A DNA stretch of 64,000 nt from assembly GCF_034087045.1 (NCBI RefSeq), contig NZ_CP139247.1, forward strand, positions 5,668,001 to 5,732,000. Direction: 5' to 3'. The stretch comes from Chitinophaga sancti (lineage in GTDB: Bacteria; Bacteroidota; Bacteroidia; Chitinophagales; Chitinophagaceae). Position 1 is the stretch's first letter. Every line of letters begins with the position of its first letter. The position numbers and the translations under genes are program-made. The notes below the pieces were generated by a model. That model saw nothing but the letters and a program-made list of their open reading frames with translations. It was not told the origin of the DNA and did not search any database. Below, piece by piece: positions 44,111 through 53,501 of the stretch.

Positions 44111-44527
44111 ACAGGGTACCACAAGAAGTATCCATACTTGCTGAAGGGTCTTAATATGGACAGAAACAACTTTGTTTGTAACATGGATATCACTTACATT
44201 CCGTTGGCAAAAGGTTTTATGTACCTGTGTGCGATTATAGACTGGCATAGCCGGTATCTGCTATCTTGGACGCTAAGTAATACAATGACTGTTGATTTTT
44301 GCCTGGAAGCTCTTCAAAAGGCCCTTTCCACGTATGGCGCACCTGAAATCTTAAATACAGATCAAGGAAGCCAGTTTACCAGTGAGGAATTCACCTCAGC
44401 AGTATTAAATATTGAGATCACAATCAGCATGGATGGTGTCAGAAGAGCTACAGACAATTTAGTTATTCCGGGAACATACCTATATTCTCCGGAACTTTCA
44501 CCTTTGTTAAGTACTGTACTAAAGTAA
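44108..44527 (+). pseudogene. IS3 OrfB fragment (middle part)
   Basis: 'YHKKYPYLLKGLNMDRNNFV', 'CNMDITYIPLAKGFMYLCAI', 'ILNTDQGSQFTSEEFTSAVL' and 'ISMDGVRRATDNLVI' give the two Asp of an IS3 integrase core; the Glu helix is lost and replaced by unrelated residues to the stop. Cut on both sides by the previous relic and the IS21 element. Confidence 0.7.
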
Positions 44528-44768
44528 TGCATGCCCCTTGACGTATATGGAATACGAATCTGTTACTTGAAATTCTGGAGGTTGTAATCGGTAACAACAA
44601 CTACAGAGTTTTTCGTAATCAGGAGTGCAGAGTATTTGGCAACAAGGGTACATAATTTTTGGCAACAAGAGTACAGAGAAATTGGCAACAAGAAGTGCAG
44701 AACTTTTCCTGTTCCGGGTTCATCCGGGCATTGAAAGACGCACATTTGTCGGATAAATTACCCCGGCG

Positions 44769-46334
44769 ATGTCAATGAACCTTTACTTGTCAAAACTTAT
44801 GACCTATTACGAAGTACATAAATTATCCAGGGATGGCTTCTCTATTAGCTATATCAGCAAGTTGCTTGTTCTAAACTGGCGGACGGTAAAGAAGCTGCTC
44901 TCTATTGAGGACGATCGCAATTATGAGGCATACCTGCAGGGCAGTTCAGACAAAGACAAGATATTGGAGCCCTACGAAAGCTTTGTAAAATCCCGGTTGG
45001 AACAATACCTGGATACCTCCAGTGCCCAGATGCATGACTGGCTGAAGGAGCATTTTACAGATTTCCCTTCCGTATCTCCAAAAACGGTCTTTAACTTTGT
45101 GGTTTGGGTTCGCCAGAAATATCATCTGCTCAAAACGGATACTACCAGGATTTTTGAAATGGTAGAAGAAACACCTTATGGAGAACAAGGGCAGGTTGAT
45201 TTTGGCGTATACAACATGCGCAACAGCCAGGGACAAAGAATAAAGGTTTATTTCTTCACGATAGTGCTGTCCCGTTCCCGCTATAAATATGTGTTTTTCT
45301 CCACAACTCCGTTTACCTCTCACTCGGCAATAGAAGCCCACGAAAATGCCTTTATGTTTATTGAGGGTATTCCAGCTACCCTGGTGTATGATCAGGACCG
45401 GGTGTTTATGGTAGATGAAAATAAAGGGGATCTTATACTCACCGATGCTTTTAAGAACTATAGCCGTGATCGCGGATTCAAACTACACTTTTGCAGGAAA
45501 GCCGATCCACAAAGTAAGGGTAAGGTAGAAAACGTTGTAAAGTATGTGAAGCAAAGCTTCCTCTATAACAGGGCTTTTGTGGATATCGATGTGCTGAATG
45601 CAGAGGCTATCAGCTGGTTACAGCGAACAGCCAATGCTGTTGCCCATGGATTTACCGGGAAACCTCCTATAGCAGAATGGGAGATAGAAAAACTCCTGTT
45701 GCATCCTTATCATTCGGTTATAACACAACGAGAACCAGCACTGGAATATGCTGTAAGAAAGGATAACAGCTTCTCTTATAAGGGAAACTTTTACTCGCTT
45801 CCGAGTGGTACTTACAAAGGCAGAGGCAGCAAGATACTACTGGAAAAAGAAGGCTCCGGCATTGTTCTCTATGACCTTCGTCGCCAGGAGCTTTGCCGTC
45901 ACCTCGTATGCACTGCAAGAGGGGAAAAGATCATCAATAATGACCATAGAAGGGAGAAAAGCAAGGGAATAACAGAACTCCAGGATCAGTTCTACTCTCT
46001 GGTCACAGAACCGGAGAAGGCCCGACAACTGGTCACTGCTATCAGAGAGGATAAACCCCGGTATATACGCGATCAGTTGTCAATACTTATCCAGGTTACT
46101 ATGCAATCAACATCCAGGGTCATTGAGCTGGCATTGAACCAATGCAGTGAGCAACATATTAATGGAGCTACTGACTTTAAGGCCATTGTAGCCTATTATC
46201 ACTATTTGCAAAAGGATGGTTCGGAAGAGCCGCTAGTAGCCAAATTACTTCTAAATCCTTTAAACAGTAAGCTTCCTGACCAGGCACTAATGCAGCCAGC
46301 CACAAGTTCAATTAGCGATTATAACATGTTTTGA
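44769..46334 (+). CDS. istA: IS21 transposase IstA (element 2)
   Basis: 521 residues (511 if the ATG at 44799 is used). HTH 'LSRDGFSISYISKLLVLNWR' then TVKKLL; DDE core with 'GEQGQVDFGVYNMRNSQ', 'PATLVYDQDRVFMVDENKG' and 'DPQSKGKVENVVKYVKQSFL'. Intact and overlapping istB (ATGA). Confidence 0.9.
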   Translation: MSMNLYLSKLMTYYEVHKLSRDGFSISYISKLLVLNWRTVKKLLSIEDDRNYEAYLQGSSDKDKILEPYESFVKSRLEQYLDTSSAQMHDWLKEHFTDFPSVSPKTVFNFVVWVRQKYHLLKTDTTRIFEMVEETPYGEQGQVDFGVYNMRNSQGQRIKVYFFTIVLSRSRYKYVFFSTTPFTSHSAIEAHENAFMFIEGIPATLVYDQDRVFMVDENKGDLILTDAFKNYSRDRGFKLHFCRKADPQSKGKVENVVKYVKQSFLYNRAFVDIDVLNAEAISWLQRTANAVAHGFTGKPPIAEWEIEKLLLHPYHSVITQREPALEYAVRKDNSFSYKGNFYSLPSGTYKGRGSKILLEKEGSGIVLYDLRRQELCRHLVCTARGEKIINNDHRREKSKGITELQDQFYSLVTEPEKARQLVTAIREDKPRYIRDQLSILIQVTMQSTSRVIELALNQCSEQHINGATDFKAIVAYYHYLQKDGSEEPLVAKLLLNPLNSKLPDQALMQPATSSISDYNMF

Positions 46335-46357
46335 AAACTATATTAACAAACAAATCA

Positions 46358-47107
46358 ATGGAACAAAAACAATTAATCCGACAGTATTGCCAGCAGTTTA
46401 ACATGAGTGGTATCAGTAAAAGCCTTGATAATCTTATTACTGAAGCAGAATCGCAAGCACAGGGATATTTAGATTATACCCTGAGTTTTCTTAGTACGGA
46501 AGCAACGTTCCGTCTGCAAAGAGACATCACAAAAAAAATGAAACTGGCAGGTCTGCCGAAGTATTGTGATCTGATTAATTATGATCACAACGTCAGTAAT
46601 GGCCTTACCATTACGCGTCTACACCAATTACAGGAACTTCATTGGATGGACCAAATTTATAACATCATCCTGATGGGCCCATCAGGTACCGGGAAAACAT
46701 TCATCTCAGCAGGATTATGCGCAGAAGCTGTGAAAAAGGGCTATAAGGCTTACTTCAGGACCATTGATAGCCTGATCAATACGCTGAAGATGAAAGAAAT
46801 TACCAACACTGCTAAAGCAGAATACAAGCGGTTACTACAGGCTCATCTTGTTGTTATTGATGATATCATGTTATTCCCGGTAGAGAAAAAAGAGGCGGTG
46901 AGCATGTTTAATTTTATTAACCAGATTTATGAAAAAACATCCTTCATTATTACAACCAACAAAAAACCGGCAGAATGGGCACAGATGCTGGGTGATGAAG
47001 TATTGGCAACAGCTTTACTGGATAGATTACTGTTCCAGTGTGAGGTCATAAGCCTTAGTGGGAAGAGCTACCGACTGGAAAACAGGAAAACAATTTTTGA
47101 AGACTAA
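46358..47107 (+). CDS. istB: IS21 helper ATPase IstB (element 2)
   Basis: 249 residues from the ATG at 46358 (an earlier ATG at 46331 overlaps istA). Walker A 'IILMGPSGTGKTFISAGL', Walker B 'AHLVVIDDIMLFPV', sensor 'TSFIITTNKKPAEWAQML', and the C-terminal 'ATALLDRLLFQCEVISL'. Complete. Confidence 0.9.
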   Translation: MEQKQLIRQYCQQFNMSGISKSLDNLITEAESQAQGYLDYTLSFLSTEATFRLQRDITKKMKLAGLPKYCDLINYDHNVSNGLTITRLHQLQELHWMDQIYNIILMGPSGTGKTFISAGLCAEAVKKGYKAYFRTIDSLINTLKMKEITNTAKAEYKRLLQAHLVVIDDIMLFPVEKKEAVSMFNFINQIYEKTSFIITTNKKPAEWAQMLGDEVLATALLDRLLFQCEVISLSGKSYRLENRKTIFED

Positions 47108-47194
47108 CTCAACTCTCTTACTTTTGGTACATGCTCTGCACTCTTGTTGCCATTTATTGTGTAGCCATTGTTACCAAATGTTCTGCACTCCTGA

Positions 47195-48367
47195 TTGCCA
47201 AAAACTCTGCACTTTAGATTACCGATTACAAAAACGGGGATTTGGAATACTGGGCAGATAAAGAATACCGTATTTTGGTCTATTTCTGCCGGGCTAGTTT
47301 CGCTGTTTAACATCAACAAAATACGGCAAAATAAAGCCTACTATGCGGATGCAATAAAAGACGTATTCAAGTTTACGGCTTTTGTGGAGTTTCTGGTAGG
47401 CGTCCATACCTTCAGCTACTGGATCGAGCTTTTCATTTTACCCGCAACTACGTTCTTGGTATTGCTTGCCTTCTTTGCTAGGAAAGATCAAAAGAACGCC
47501 TCTGTTGCGAAATTCGTCAACGGACTACTTTCCATTATCGGCTTCTGTTTGATCGCATATGCTCTGTATTGGATAATCGGTCACTTCAAATCGCTTGCAA
47601 CCAAAGATACCTTATCCGATTTCCTCGTTCCGTCGATTTTGACCCTTTGCTTTCTGCCCTTTATCTTTTTGCTTTCCGTGTATATGAGCTATGAAACGGG
47701 ATTTATCGGGCTTCGGACGGTTTTGCAAGACACAGGGTTATATGCGTTCGCTAAGAGGACAGCTATTCTCCATTTCAAATTTAGAGTGAAAGATTTTAAC
47801 CGATGGAAAAATTCACTCTTTAGTCATCAAATCAAAACCAAAGAAGAATTGTTGCTCTCTCTTAAAAAAATGAAGGAGTTAAATAAAATCGAAGCCAATC
47901 CACCCCAAGTTGATCCAAACATGGGATGGTCTCCTTACAAAGCGAAAGATTTCTTGAAAAAAAGTGGCCTGGAAACGGGGTTTTATAATGACTACGGCGA
48001 TAATGAGTGGCAAGCAGGCTCTGATGTAATTTCGCTTAATGACCATGATATTATCTCAAATGTTATCTCTTACTTTGTTATAGGTGATGCTCAACGAGCG
48101 AAGAAATTAAAGCTTTTACTTGGCGTTCATAATCCAGAGACTGCGACAACTGCGCATAAAAAGCTATTAGATTTAACGGAACTTCTTTATAAAGAAGCAC
48201 TCAAAGCGGACCTACCCGAAATATTCAAGAAGTCCATCCAGAATGGTCGTAATTTAACCGCAACCGAAGGAAATAAAAAGGTTTCGGTATCAAAAAAGAA
48301 TTGGAAAGGCCATAGACTAGGTGGTTATCATCTCATTTCTATAATAGAGATCGAACGAGACAAATAA
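47195..48367 (+). CDS. Membrane protein, 5' end replaced by IS21
   Basis: The native part begins at about 47231 (residue 13). It has four helices: 'YWIELFILPATTFLVLLAFF', 'FVNGLLSIIGFCLIAYALYW', 'FLVPSILTLCFLPFIFLLSV', with one near the cut start, then a 210-residue soluble tail ('FKFRVKDFNRWKNSLFSHQI', 'SDVISLNDHDIISNVISYFV'). The first dozen residues are encoded by the IS21 end, so the true start and promoter are lost. Family unknown to me. Confidence 0.55.
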   Translation: MPKTLHFRLPITKTGIWNTGQIKNTVFWSISAGLVSLFNINKIRQNKAYYADAIKDVFKFTAFVEFLVGVHTFSYWIELFILPATTFLVLLAFFARKDQKNASVAKFVNGLLSIIGFCLIAYALYWIIGHFKSLATKDTLSDFLVPSILTLCFLPFIFLLSVYMSYETGFIGLRTVLQDTGLYAFAKRTAILHFKFRVKDFNRWKNSLFSHQIKTKEELLLSLKKMKELNKIEANPPQVDPNMGWSPYKAKDFLKKSGLETGFYNDYGDNEWQAGSDVISLNDHDIISNVISYFVIGDAQRAKKLKLLLGVHNPETATTAHKKLLDLTELLYKEALKADLPEIFKKSIQNGRNLTATEGNKKVSVSKKNWKGHRLGGYHLISIIEIERDK

Positions 48368-48369
48368 AA

Positions 48370-48395
48370 AAACAGCGCCGGATTGGACGCTGTTT
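48370..48395 (+). terminator. Intrinsic terminator
   Basis: AACAGCG/CGCTGTT stem directly after the membrane-protein gene, preceded by an A-run and followed by TTT. Confidence 0.55.
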
Positions 48396-48409
48396 GGCGG
48401 ATAGCGGGT

Positions 48410-48811
48410 TTAATTTAGCTCTATATCGAGTATATTATCAATCTTACGATCCAGCCAGGGCTGTTGAAGGTTAAAGCCGCACATGCCGGCGGCGTTTAGG
48501 TCATACTCAACATCATCGTCATACAGTTCATCAGGATGGTTTTCTTCGATAAGATCGGACAGGAAACCTTCTTTTCCGCCATAGGGCTAGGTATGGAATA
48601 GCTCCAATGTATCGCCGTTCATCATCGCAACCTGATAATCATCGTTTACGAGAAACACTTAGCCACTATTCATGTTCATGGCCGGCCGCCCATTGTCGAA
48701 GCTGAATTCTTCCGGCAAGCCGTTTTCAACCCAAGCCACGAGTATGTCTTTCAGCATTCAGATTTCTCGGAAGCTAAATTTTCCTAAGTTCTCGGTGTAA
48801 AAGTCGGTCAT
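48410..48811 (-). pseudogene. Conjugative-element small protein with three nonsense codons
   Basis: 134 codons in one unbroken phase from ATG 48811: 'MTDFYTENLGKFSFREI', stop, 'MLKDILVAWVENGLPEEFSF' 'DNGRPAMNMNSG', stop, 'VFLVNDDYQVAMMNGDTLEL', 'FHT', stop, 'PYGGKEGFLSDLIEENHPDE' and on to ILDIELN. I recognise it as a small conserved protein of Bacteroidota conjugative elements (function unknown). The stops are TGA, TAA and TAG, all without frameshifts. Confidence 0.7.
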
Positions 48812-49390
48812 GATTGGTTTCCCTTTCTGTAGGTGTTGATGGCTACAGGGGAGAAAACCGCCGAAAAGAAAACTACCGTCCAGCAAAAATTTTACCGCGC
48901 GAGGAATCCGCGCAGGGGGGAAATTCTTGTTGGAGCAAGGGAGTGCTTTCGGTATTCTCTCCCTGTTCCATCCATCAACACCGAAAAAGGAAGCCGGGTG
49001 ACGGATGGACGTGACAAATAGATAAAAGAAAAGTGCCTCGGAATTTTGAGGCGCTTTAAGGTTTTGTAACGGCTTATAACCGGGCTATTTCTTCTGCATG
49101 TGTTGGGTCAATACGTTATCGTCCTCCGTGATATGATCGAACATTCGGGCGCACTAGCGTAAACGCTGATCGGATATCCATGTATTGTGTTTTATTTTAA
49201 CAAGTGGATGATGTTGCAATGGGTTTACATAGGTGTGTATACTTAGTTGGCGGTTGTTAACATGGCATTAACCGATGGATGTCTTAATTTTTTTAAATTG
49301 CAGCGCTCTCAGCTAACATCTGAGGCGGCTTACTATACAGTTATGGCAGGTAATCTCAGCAAAGGATAAAACAGGTAATTTTTTTTTATT
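48812..49390. ncRNA. Non-coding stretch with a large imperfect inverted repeat
   Basis: GGTGTTGATGG at 48832 pairs with CCATCAACACC at 48972, and CAGGGGAGAA (48846) with TTCTCTCCCTG (48955); inside are a CGCGCG..CGCGC stem and GC-rich loops. The ~150-nt fold lies beside decayed conjugative-element genes; a structured RNA or an oriT-like site are both possible. A terminator (AAAGTGCCTC/GAGGCGCTTT) follows at 49030-49058. 49085-49150 on the minus strand ends a small frame (FDHITEDDNVLTQHMQKK), perhaps another conjugation relic. The rest is featureless. Confidence 0.4.
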
Positions 49391-49663
49391 ATGAGCCCAA
49401 AAAAACAAATGCTCAGAGACAGTATTGTTGAATTGTTGAAGTCCAATCCAAAAGTAGACGGAGCACCACCACAAATGGTTACGGTGTTGCTTGTTCGAGT
49501 ATTGGAAAGTAGCCCATATTCTTATGAGCGAAACTTGATAAACGACGAATTGGGATCAATGGTTTCAGACGGATTTATCAGACAGGATTCAACTCATACT
49601 GTTTATTACGAGGATGGGATTATTACTAGTGCCGAAGGAGATGGTTTCTTTCCGGGCATCTAG
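49391..49663 (+). CDS. Unknown small protein
   Basis: 90 residues ('MSPKKQMLRDSIVELLKSNP', 'PQMVTVLLVRVLESSPYSYE', 'LGSMVSDGFIRQDSTHTVYY'). The helix-helix-wing layout ('INDELGSMVSDGFI') suggests a winged-helix protein; family not recognised. Followed by a strong terminator at 49736. Confidence 0.5.
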   Translation: MSPKKQMLRDSIVELLKSNPKVDGAPPQMVTVLLVRVLESSPYSYERNLINDELGSMVSDGFIRQDSTHTVYYEDGIITSAEGDGFFPGI

Positions 49664-49735
49664 CATTATTGAGAAATAACATATGTTTTAATGCGGAGAT
49701 TGTGTTAGCGATTATGTGGGAATGGGGACGTCCGC

Positions 49736-49790
49736 AATCTGTTAAGTAAGGAGGAGGCCAATGGCCTCCTCCTTACTTAACAGATTTTTT
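49736..49790 (+). terminator. Very strong intrinsic terminator
   Basis: AATCTGTTAAGTAAGGAGGA/TCCTCCTTACTTAACAGATT, a perfect stem of more than 20 bp with a TTTTTTT tail. Confidence 0.85.
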
Positions 49791-49890
49791 TAAGTACGCA
49801 AAGAGAGTGCGCATGCAACATCGTTATTTGTATAGCGGATCACTGGAACGGACCTGGATTTTATTATACTGAAATTTAAATCGGCTATAC

Positions 49891-50082
49891 ATGGGAAAAA
49901 GCGTCTTTTTGTTGGAAAATGGGTTTAAGGAGGTGGAGCGGAAATTTGTTAAAGATGGGTGGATCGATACTTGCCGCGACGGCAACGGTACTGAGGGATG
50001 GACTTTCTGCTGTTTGGTTGCGCCATCAAAACTCAAGAATTTCCTCAAGGATCGTAGCTGGGGAGTGGAAAAGGGAAGTTGA
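49891..50082 (+). CDS. Small unknown protein
   Basis: 63 residues ('MGKSVFLLENGFKEVERKFV', 'KDGWIDTCRDGNGTEGWTFC', 'CLVAPSKLKNFLKDRSWGVE'). The regular hydrophobic pattern and a start after an AT-rich leader suggest a real gene, but no family is recognised. A minus-strand frame (50045-50240, 'TTVIVVSNADNGEDTPAESA') overlaps its end and also looks protein-like, lacking an ATG start. Confidence 0.4.
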   Translation: MGKSVFLLENGFKEVERKFVKDGWIDTCRDGNGTEGWTFCCLVAPSKLKNFLKDRSWGVEKGS

Positions 50083-50255
50083 CTTTATTTGACGGGACGA
50101 AATTCCTAGAAAGCATTAATTTTCGCATTTCAGATGCTTTTTTTGCTGATTCAGCAGGAGTATCTTCTCCGTTGTCTGCATTACTTACAACGATAACTGT
50201 TGTTCTGCCGGAATCGTGTTGGATGATATTGCAATCTCCTTCTAATCATCCGAAT

Positions 50256-51374
50256 CTATTCCCTTCCTATTATTTCGAATGTTGGGTAAGCTAAATGTAC
50301 TTTTTTAAGGTTTATCGTTATGATGCTTAAATGGATTTGCTTTTGTATAGTGCTATCCCTTAAGAATAAAAGCCTTCTATATGTATCAGGAGTTAAATAT
50401 CCTTTTAATCTGATTTGTTGCGGGGTTTTGAGTGCAATATTGAAATTTGAAGTATCTACTTCCTTTAGAAAAATTGTGTCGCTCACAGATCTATCAATTA
50501 CTTCATTATCATCTGTGATATTCCAATAAAGAAAATAATTAAATTCATTTGGCGCCAAAATAAAGTTCTGACTGTGTTGGTTCTCAAGAATAAATGAAGT
50601 TTCTAGGCTATACAGTGAATCCCCGCTATAAGTAACTTTAAGCGTAATTTTGTCTCTATTACCATTTGAAAAATAAACATCATCTTCGACCGATTTAGAA
50701 CCAAAAATCCCCTTCATTAAAATGAATACTAATATTGGAATTAAGATATTTAAAAAGAATCCTTTTGATTCGAATCCTTCACTTACTAATCTTCTCTCTT
50801 TCGCAACTGATAAAGCCAAAAACGGCGAGAATAAAAGCACCAATGTGGGCAGGATTGCAATTAACACAATTATACCCAAGATTGCATTCTGCGTACTCTC
50901 TTTAAGGCTTAACCACCTGGATATTGATATCATCAGTGTGCCTGCCATGATAAAAAGGCTTAAGATTACAAATGTCCATGCAGCTAACAAAAAATTAAAC
51001 TTAGAAAGCATAATCCGGTCCGCTTTCTTTTTTGTGAAAATGAAAGCAGTAAATTCCAGGATAAGAGACAATGATAATAGCATTTTAAAATTATCTTTAT
51101 AGCTACTGTTTATTGATAGATCTTTAATAAACACCTCGTATGAATTCTTAACGAAATCATAGTTGATATTAAAGTCGGAACTACTAGCTGCCCAGCCGAT
51201 AATATAAAAAAAGAAAAATGAAAGCAATAGAAGTGAGTATTTTTTGACTTCCAAATTTTCTGATTTATCCTTAAAAAGGAGAAAATATACTCCTACTTCG
51301 CTCTTCCTAAAAAGCTTTAAAAATTTGAAATAATATTTAATGGAACTTAAAATATCAGAAATTAGCTTTTCCAT
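50256..51374 (-). CDS. Unknown polytopic membrane protein
   Basis: 372 residues. Six hydrophobic helices within 1-230 ('YSLLLLSFFFFYIIGWA', 'MLLSLSLILEFTAFIF', 'FNFLLAAWTFVILSLFIMAG', 'AILGIIVLIAILPTLVLLFS', 'FLNILIPILVFILMKGIFG'), then a C-terminal beta-rich domain of 140 residues ('ITLKVTYSGDSLYSLETSFI'). No family recognised. It is followed on the same strand by the possible short frame at 50045. Confidence 0.55.
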   Translation of the reverse strand: MEKLISDILSSIKYYFKFLKLFRKSEVGVYFLLFKDKSENLEVKKYSLLLLSFFFFYIIGWAASSSDFNINYDFVKNSYEVFIKDLSINSSYKDNFKMLLSLSLILEFTAFIFTKKKADRIMLSKFNFLLAAWTFVILSLFIMAGTLMISISRWLSLKESTQNAILGIIVLIAILPTLVLLFSPFLALSVAKERRLVSEGFESKGFFLNILIPILVFILMKGIFGSKSVEDDVYFSNGNRDKITLKVTYSGDSLYSLETSFILENQHSQNFILAPNEFNYFLYWNITDDNEVIDRSVSDTIFLKEVDTSNFNIALKTPQQIRLKGYLTPDTYRRLLFLRDSTIQKQIHLSIITINLKKVHLAYPTFEIIGRE

Positions 51375-51886
51375 TTCTTGGGGTATAAGATGATTTTTAA
51401 GACTGAAAGGGGCTTAAACCAGTACTACATACAAAATATAAAAAATATAAATTCCTCTTCTGAAGCACAGTAAATTATGCAGTTCCTAATATATAAGCCA
51501 ATAAGATTTTAAAGGAAATAAAAATTGAAAGGAAAATACGTTATTACGATCCTATATTCATAATGTATATTAAACAGCATCACTATAATTGTACCCACCT
51601 TCCTTTGAAAAGTTGTTATAATAAATATTAGTAAATATACTTAAAATGAATGTTTCTTCTTCACGTTTCATTAAAATTTGGGTATGCTCTAATTTGGTCT
51701 GGACAATTTGAAAACATGTATTAGCAATAACAATGCAGTGCAAACAGTATATGATGTCTTCTGTTAAAGAAGTCTTTAGGACAAAATAATCTGGACGAGA
51801 CCAACCATATCGCTATTCAGATTATCAAAAGAAGAATTCCATTAATAAATTTAGCTACTCTGAATTAGAAAAGACATGATGGCAAT
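51375..51886. other. Intergenic region, no gene recognised
   Basis: About 510 bp, AT-rich. 'GGTCTGGACAATTTG' (51697) and 'AATCTGGACGAGACC' (51787) form a loose inverted repeat that could be an IS end relic. Nothing else seen. Confidence 0.3.
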
Positions 51887-52432
51887 TTATTCGGTAATTT
51901 CGTGAAGAGATCTAACCTCTTTAACAACAAAAGGTGTATTTAGTTTAAATGATTGGGGACCATTAAAGGTATTATAAGTTGCGATACAATCGTTGTTCGT
52001 ATAAACTTCAAGATAATCCAAGTTTAAACTTTCTTTCCATTCAAACACAATATGTTGAATTTTCTTAGGTTCGATGTCTAGTGATTCGGATTCCTCCGGA
52101 CGTGTGATTGTAGGAGTGTAAAATATTGAAACATTGCTTCCAGTTTGATTAAAAATTGGATGGAGTATAGAGCCGAATTTCAAGGATAATCCCCAAATAG
52201 GTTGAGCAATAGTACTTTTATTTTGTATTATTAATTTAACATAAAATTTCACAGTTCCTTGTTCACCATTAATTTTTTGTAACTCAACCGACGAACTCAC
52301 GACATCAATATTAATTCCTTTCCTTTCATCCAACCAATCTTTAAACCAAGTTCCTCCAAATCCCAAAATAGCTCCAATAACTGTACCTCCAAGCGTGCCA
52401 ACTACGCCTAACATAGCATCTGTCATAACCAT
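51887..52432 (-). CDS. Membrane-anchored unknown protein
   Basis: 181 residues: an N-terminal glycine-rich helix ('MLGVVGTLGGTVIGAILGFG'), then 'WFKDWLDERKGINIDVVSSS' and a beta-sandwich-like domain ('GTVKFYVKLIIQNKSTIAQP', 'IQHIVFEWKESLNLDYLEVY'). The helix plus beta-domain plan is common in small orphan genes of defence islands. No family named. Its promoter region leads into half site H. Confidence 0.5.
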   Translation of the reverse strand: MVMTDAMLGVVGTLGGTVIGAILGFGGTWFKDWLDERKGINIDVVSSSVELQKINGEQGTVKFYVKLIIQNKSTIAQPIWGLSLKFGSILHPIFNQTGSNVSIFYTPTITRPEESESLDIEPKKIQHIVFEWKESLNLDYLEVYTNNDCIATYNTFNGPQSFKLNTPFVVKEVRSLHEITE

Positions 52433-52585
52433 ATTTTTGCCGATATTATTGAAATTTAGAATTTACGCCCCTATTTAACTTGATTGATCGCTAATCATTA
52501 ACATCAGAATTTAAATTTTTGTTCGTTTATCAAAAGTAACTTAGCAGTTTCACTATCAACATAGATTACTAAATATCAAACATAT

Positions 52586-52599
52586 TTGGTTCGATAACC
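52586..52599 (+). repeat. tRNA-Leu-like half site H, interrupted by IS3
   Basis: TTGGTTCGATAACC preceded by ATATCAAACATAT, then directly the IS3 left end TGTAAGTTCCCC at 52600. The GGGCAC half and terminator are missing because the IS3 is itself truncated at 55476. Confidence 0.5.
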
Positions 52600-52758
52600 T
52601 GTAAGTTCCCCGAAAATGGTCCTGTGAGGTTAGAGAAAAATCTCTAACTTAAATACAATTGTAGATTCTGTTTATGTTGACCCGGGTCTCTGGGATGTTG
52701 TCCCACCTGCGTAGCAGGTAATAAAAGTAAGAGCTAAATGCTATGTAAAATACAATGA

Positions 52759-53490
52759 TTATTTATTTCTTCGTCTTAGTGATTCTCCTTTTAATTCTAC
52801 CCTGTGTGCATTTGCTGTCAATCTGTCAAGGATTGCATCGGCCAAGGTCGGATCATTAAGATACTCATGCCATTTCGCGACAGGTAGTTGTGATGTCACA
52901 ATTATACTCTTCTTTCCATATCGATCCTCAAGTAGCTGAAGTAAAGTAAGACGGATCTCCTGTGTCATCGGTGCCAGTCCGAAGTCATCGAGGATAATGA
53001 GAGTCTGTCGCTCAAGATGATTCAGTAATTTGATATATGATCCATCCAGTTTAGAGAGTGTTACTTTCTCTATTAGCCGGTTCATATTCAAATATGTCGT
53101 TTTAAATCCCATCAGGCATGCGTGATGGCCAAGAGCACAGGCGAGGTGGCTCTTGCCACAGCCTGTCGCTCCTGTAATTAAGATGTTTTGCCCCTGATTT
53201 ATGTAATCGCTACTGGTTAAAACAGCTAGTTGCTGTTTAGTCAGATTCCGTCCGGGGCTGCAATCTATTTGCTCTATTGTTACAGGCAGTCTTAGCTTTG
53301 CCAGTTTTAAATAGTATGCAGTCTTTTCATTGCTCCTATTCTGTTCTTCTGATTGAACCAGGTAAGCAATAAGATCATGTCCTTGTAATTGTTGATTCAT
53401 AGGTAATTCCAGTTGAGCATTATAAGCCTGATACATTCCCTGCAGGCGAAGTTGTTTCATTTGCTCAAGTGTTTGTGTTGCATTCATCAT
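52759..53490 (-). CDS. istB: IS21 helper ATPase IstB (element 3)
   Basis: 243 residues. Walker A 'ILITGATGCGKSHLACALG', Walker B 'QTLIILDDFGLAPM', 'KSIIVTSQLPVAKWHEYLND' and the C-terminal 'AILDRLTANAHRVELKGESL'. Complete, starting 11 bp after istA ends. Confidence 0.92.
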   Translation of the reverse strand: MMNATQTLEQMKQLRLQGMYQAYNAQLELPMNQQLQGHDLIAYLVQSEEQNRSNEKTAYYLKLAKLRLPVTIEQIDCSPGRNLTKQQLAVLTSSDYINQGQNILITGATGCGKSHLACALGHHACLMGFKTTYLNMNRLIEKVTLSKLDGSYIKLLNHLERQTLIILDDFGLAPMTQEIRLTLLQLLEDRYGKKSIIVTSQLPVAKWHEYLNDPTLADAILDRLTANAHRVELKGESLRRRNK

Positions 53491-53501
53491 TTGATACTTT
53501 T

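Larger units (their letters stand above)
44583..47230 (+). mobile_element. IS21-family element 2
   Basis: 2648 bp with inverted ends TGTAATCGGTAA. Each end has several repeats of the type GGCAACAAGAGTGCAGAG (44625-44710 and, inverted, 47130-47215). istA and istB overlap by 4 bp. It cuts the 5' end of the membrane-protein gene at 47231. No clear target duplication. Confidence 0.85.

Noticed and set aside
48814..49021. Two overlapping plus-strand frames of 60-66 codons
   Set aside because: They lie across the inverted repeat, are Arg/Lys/Glu-biased through base composition, and neither resembles a protein.
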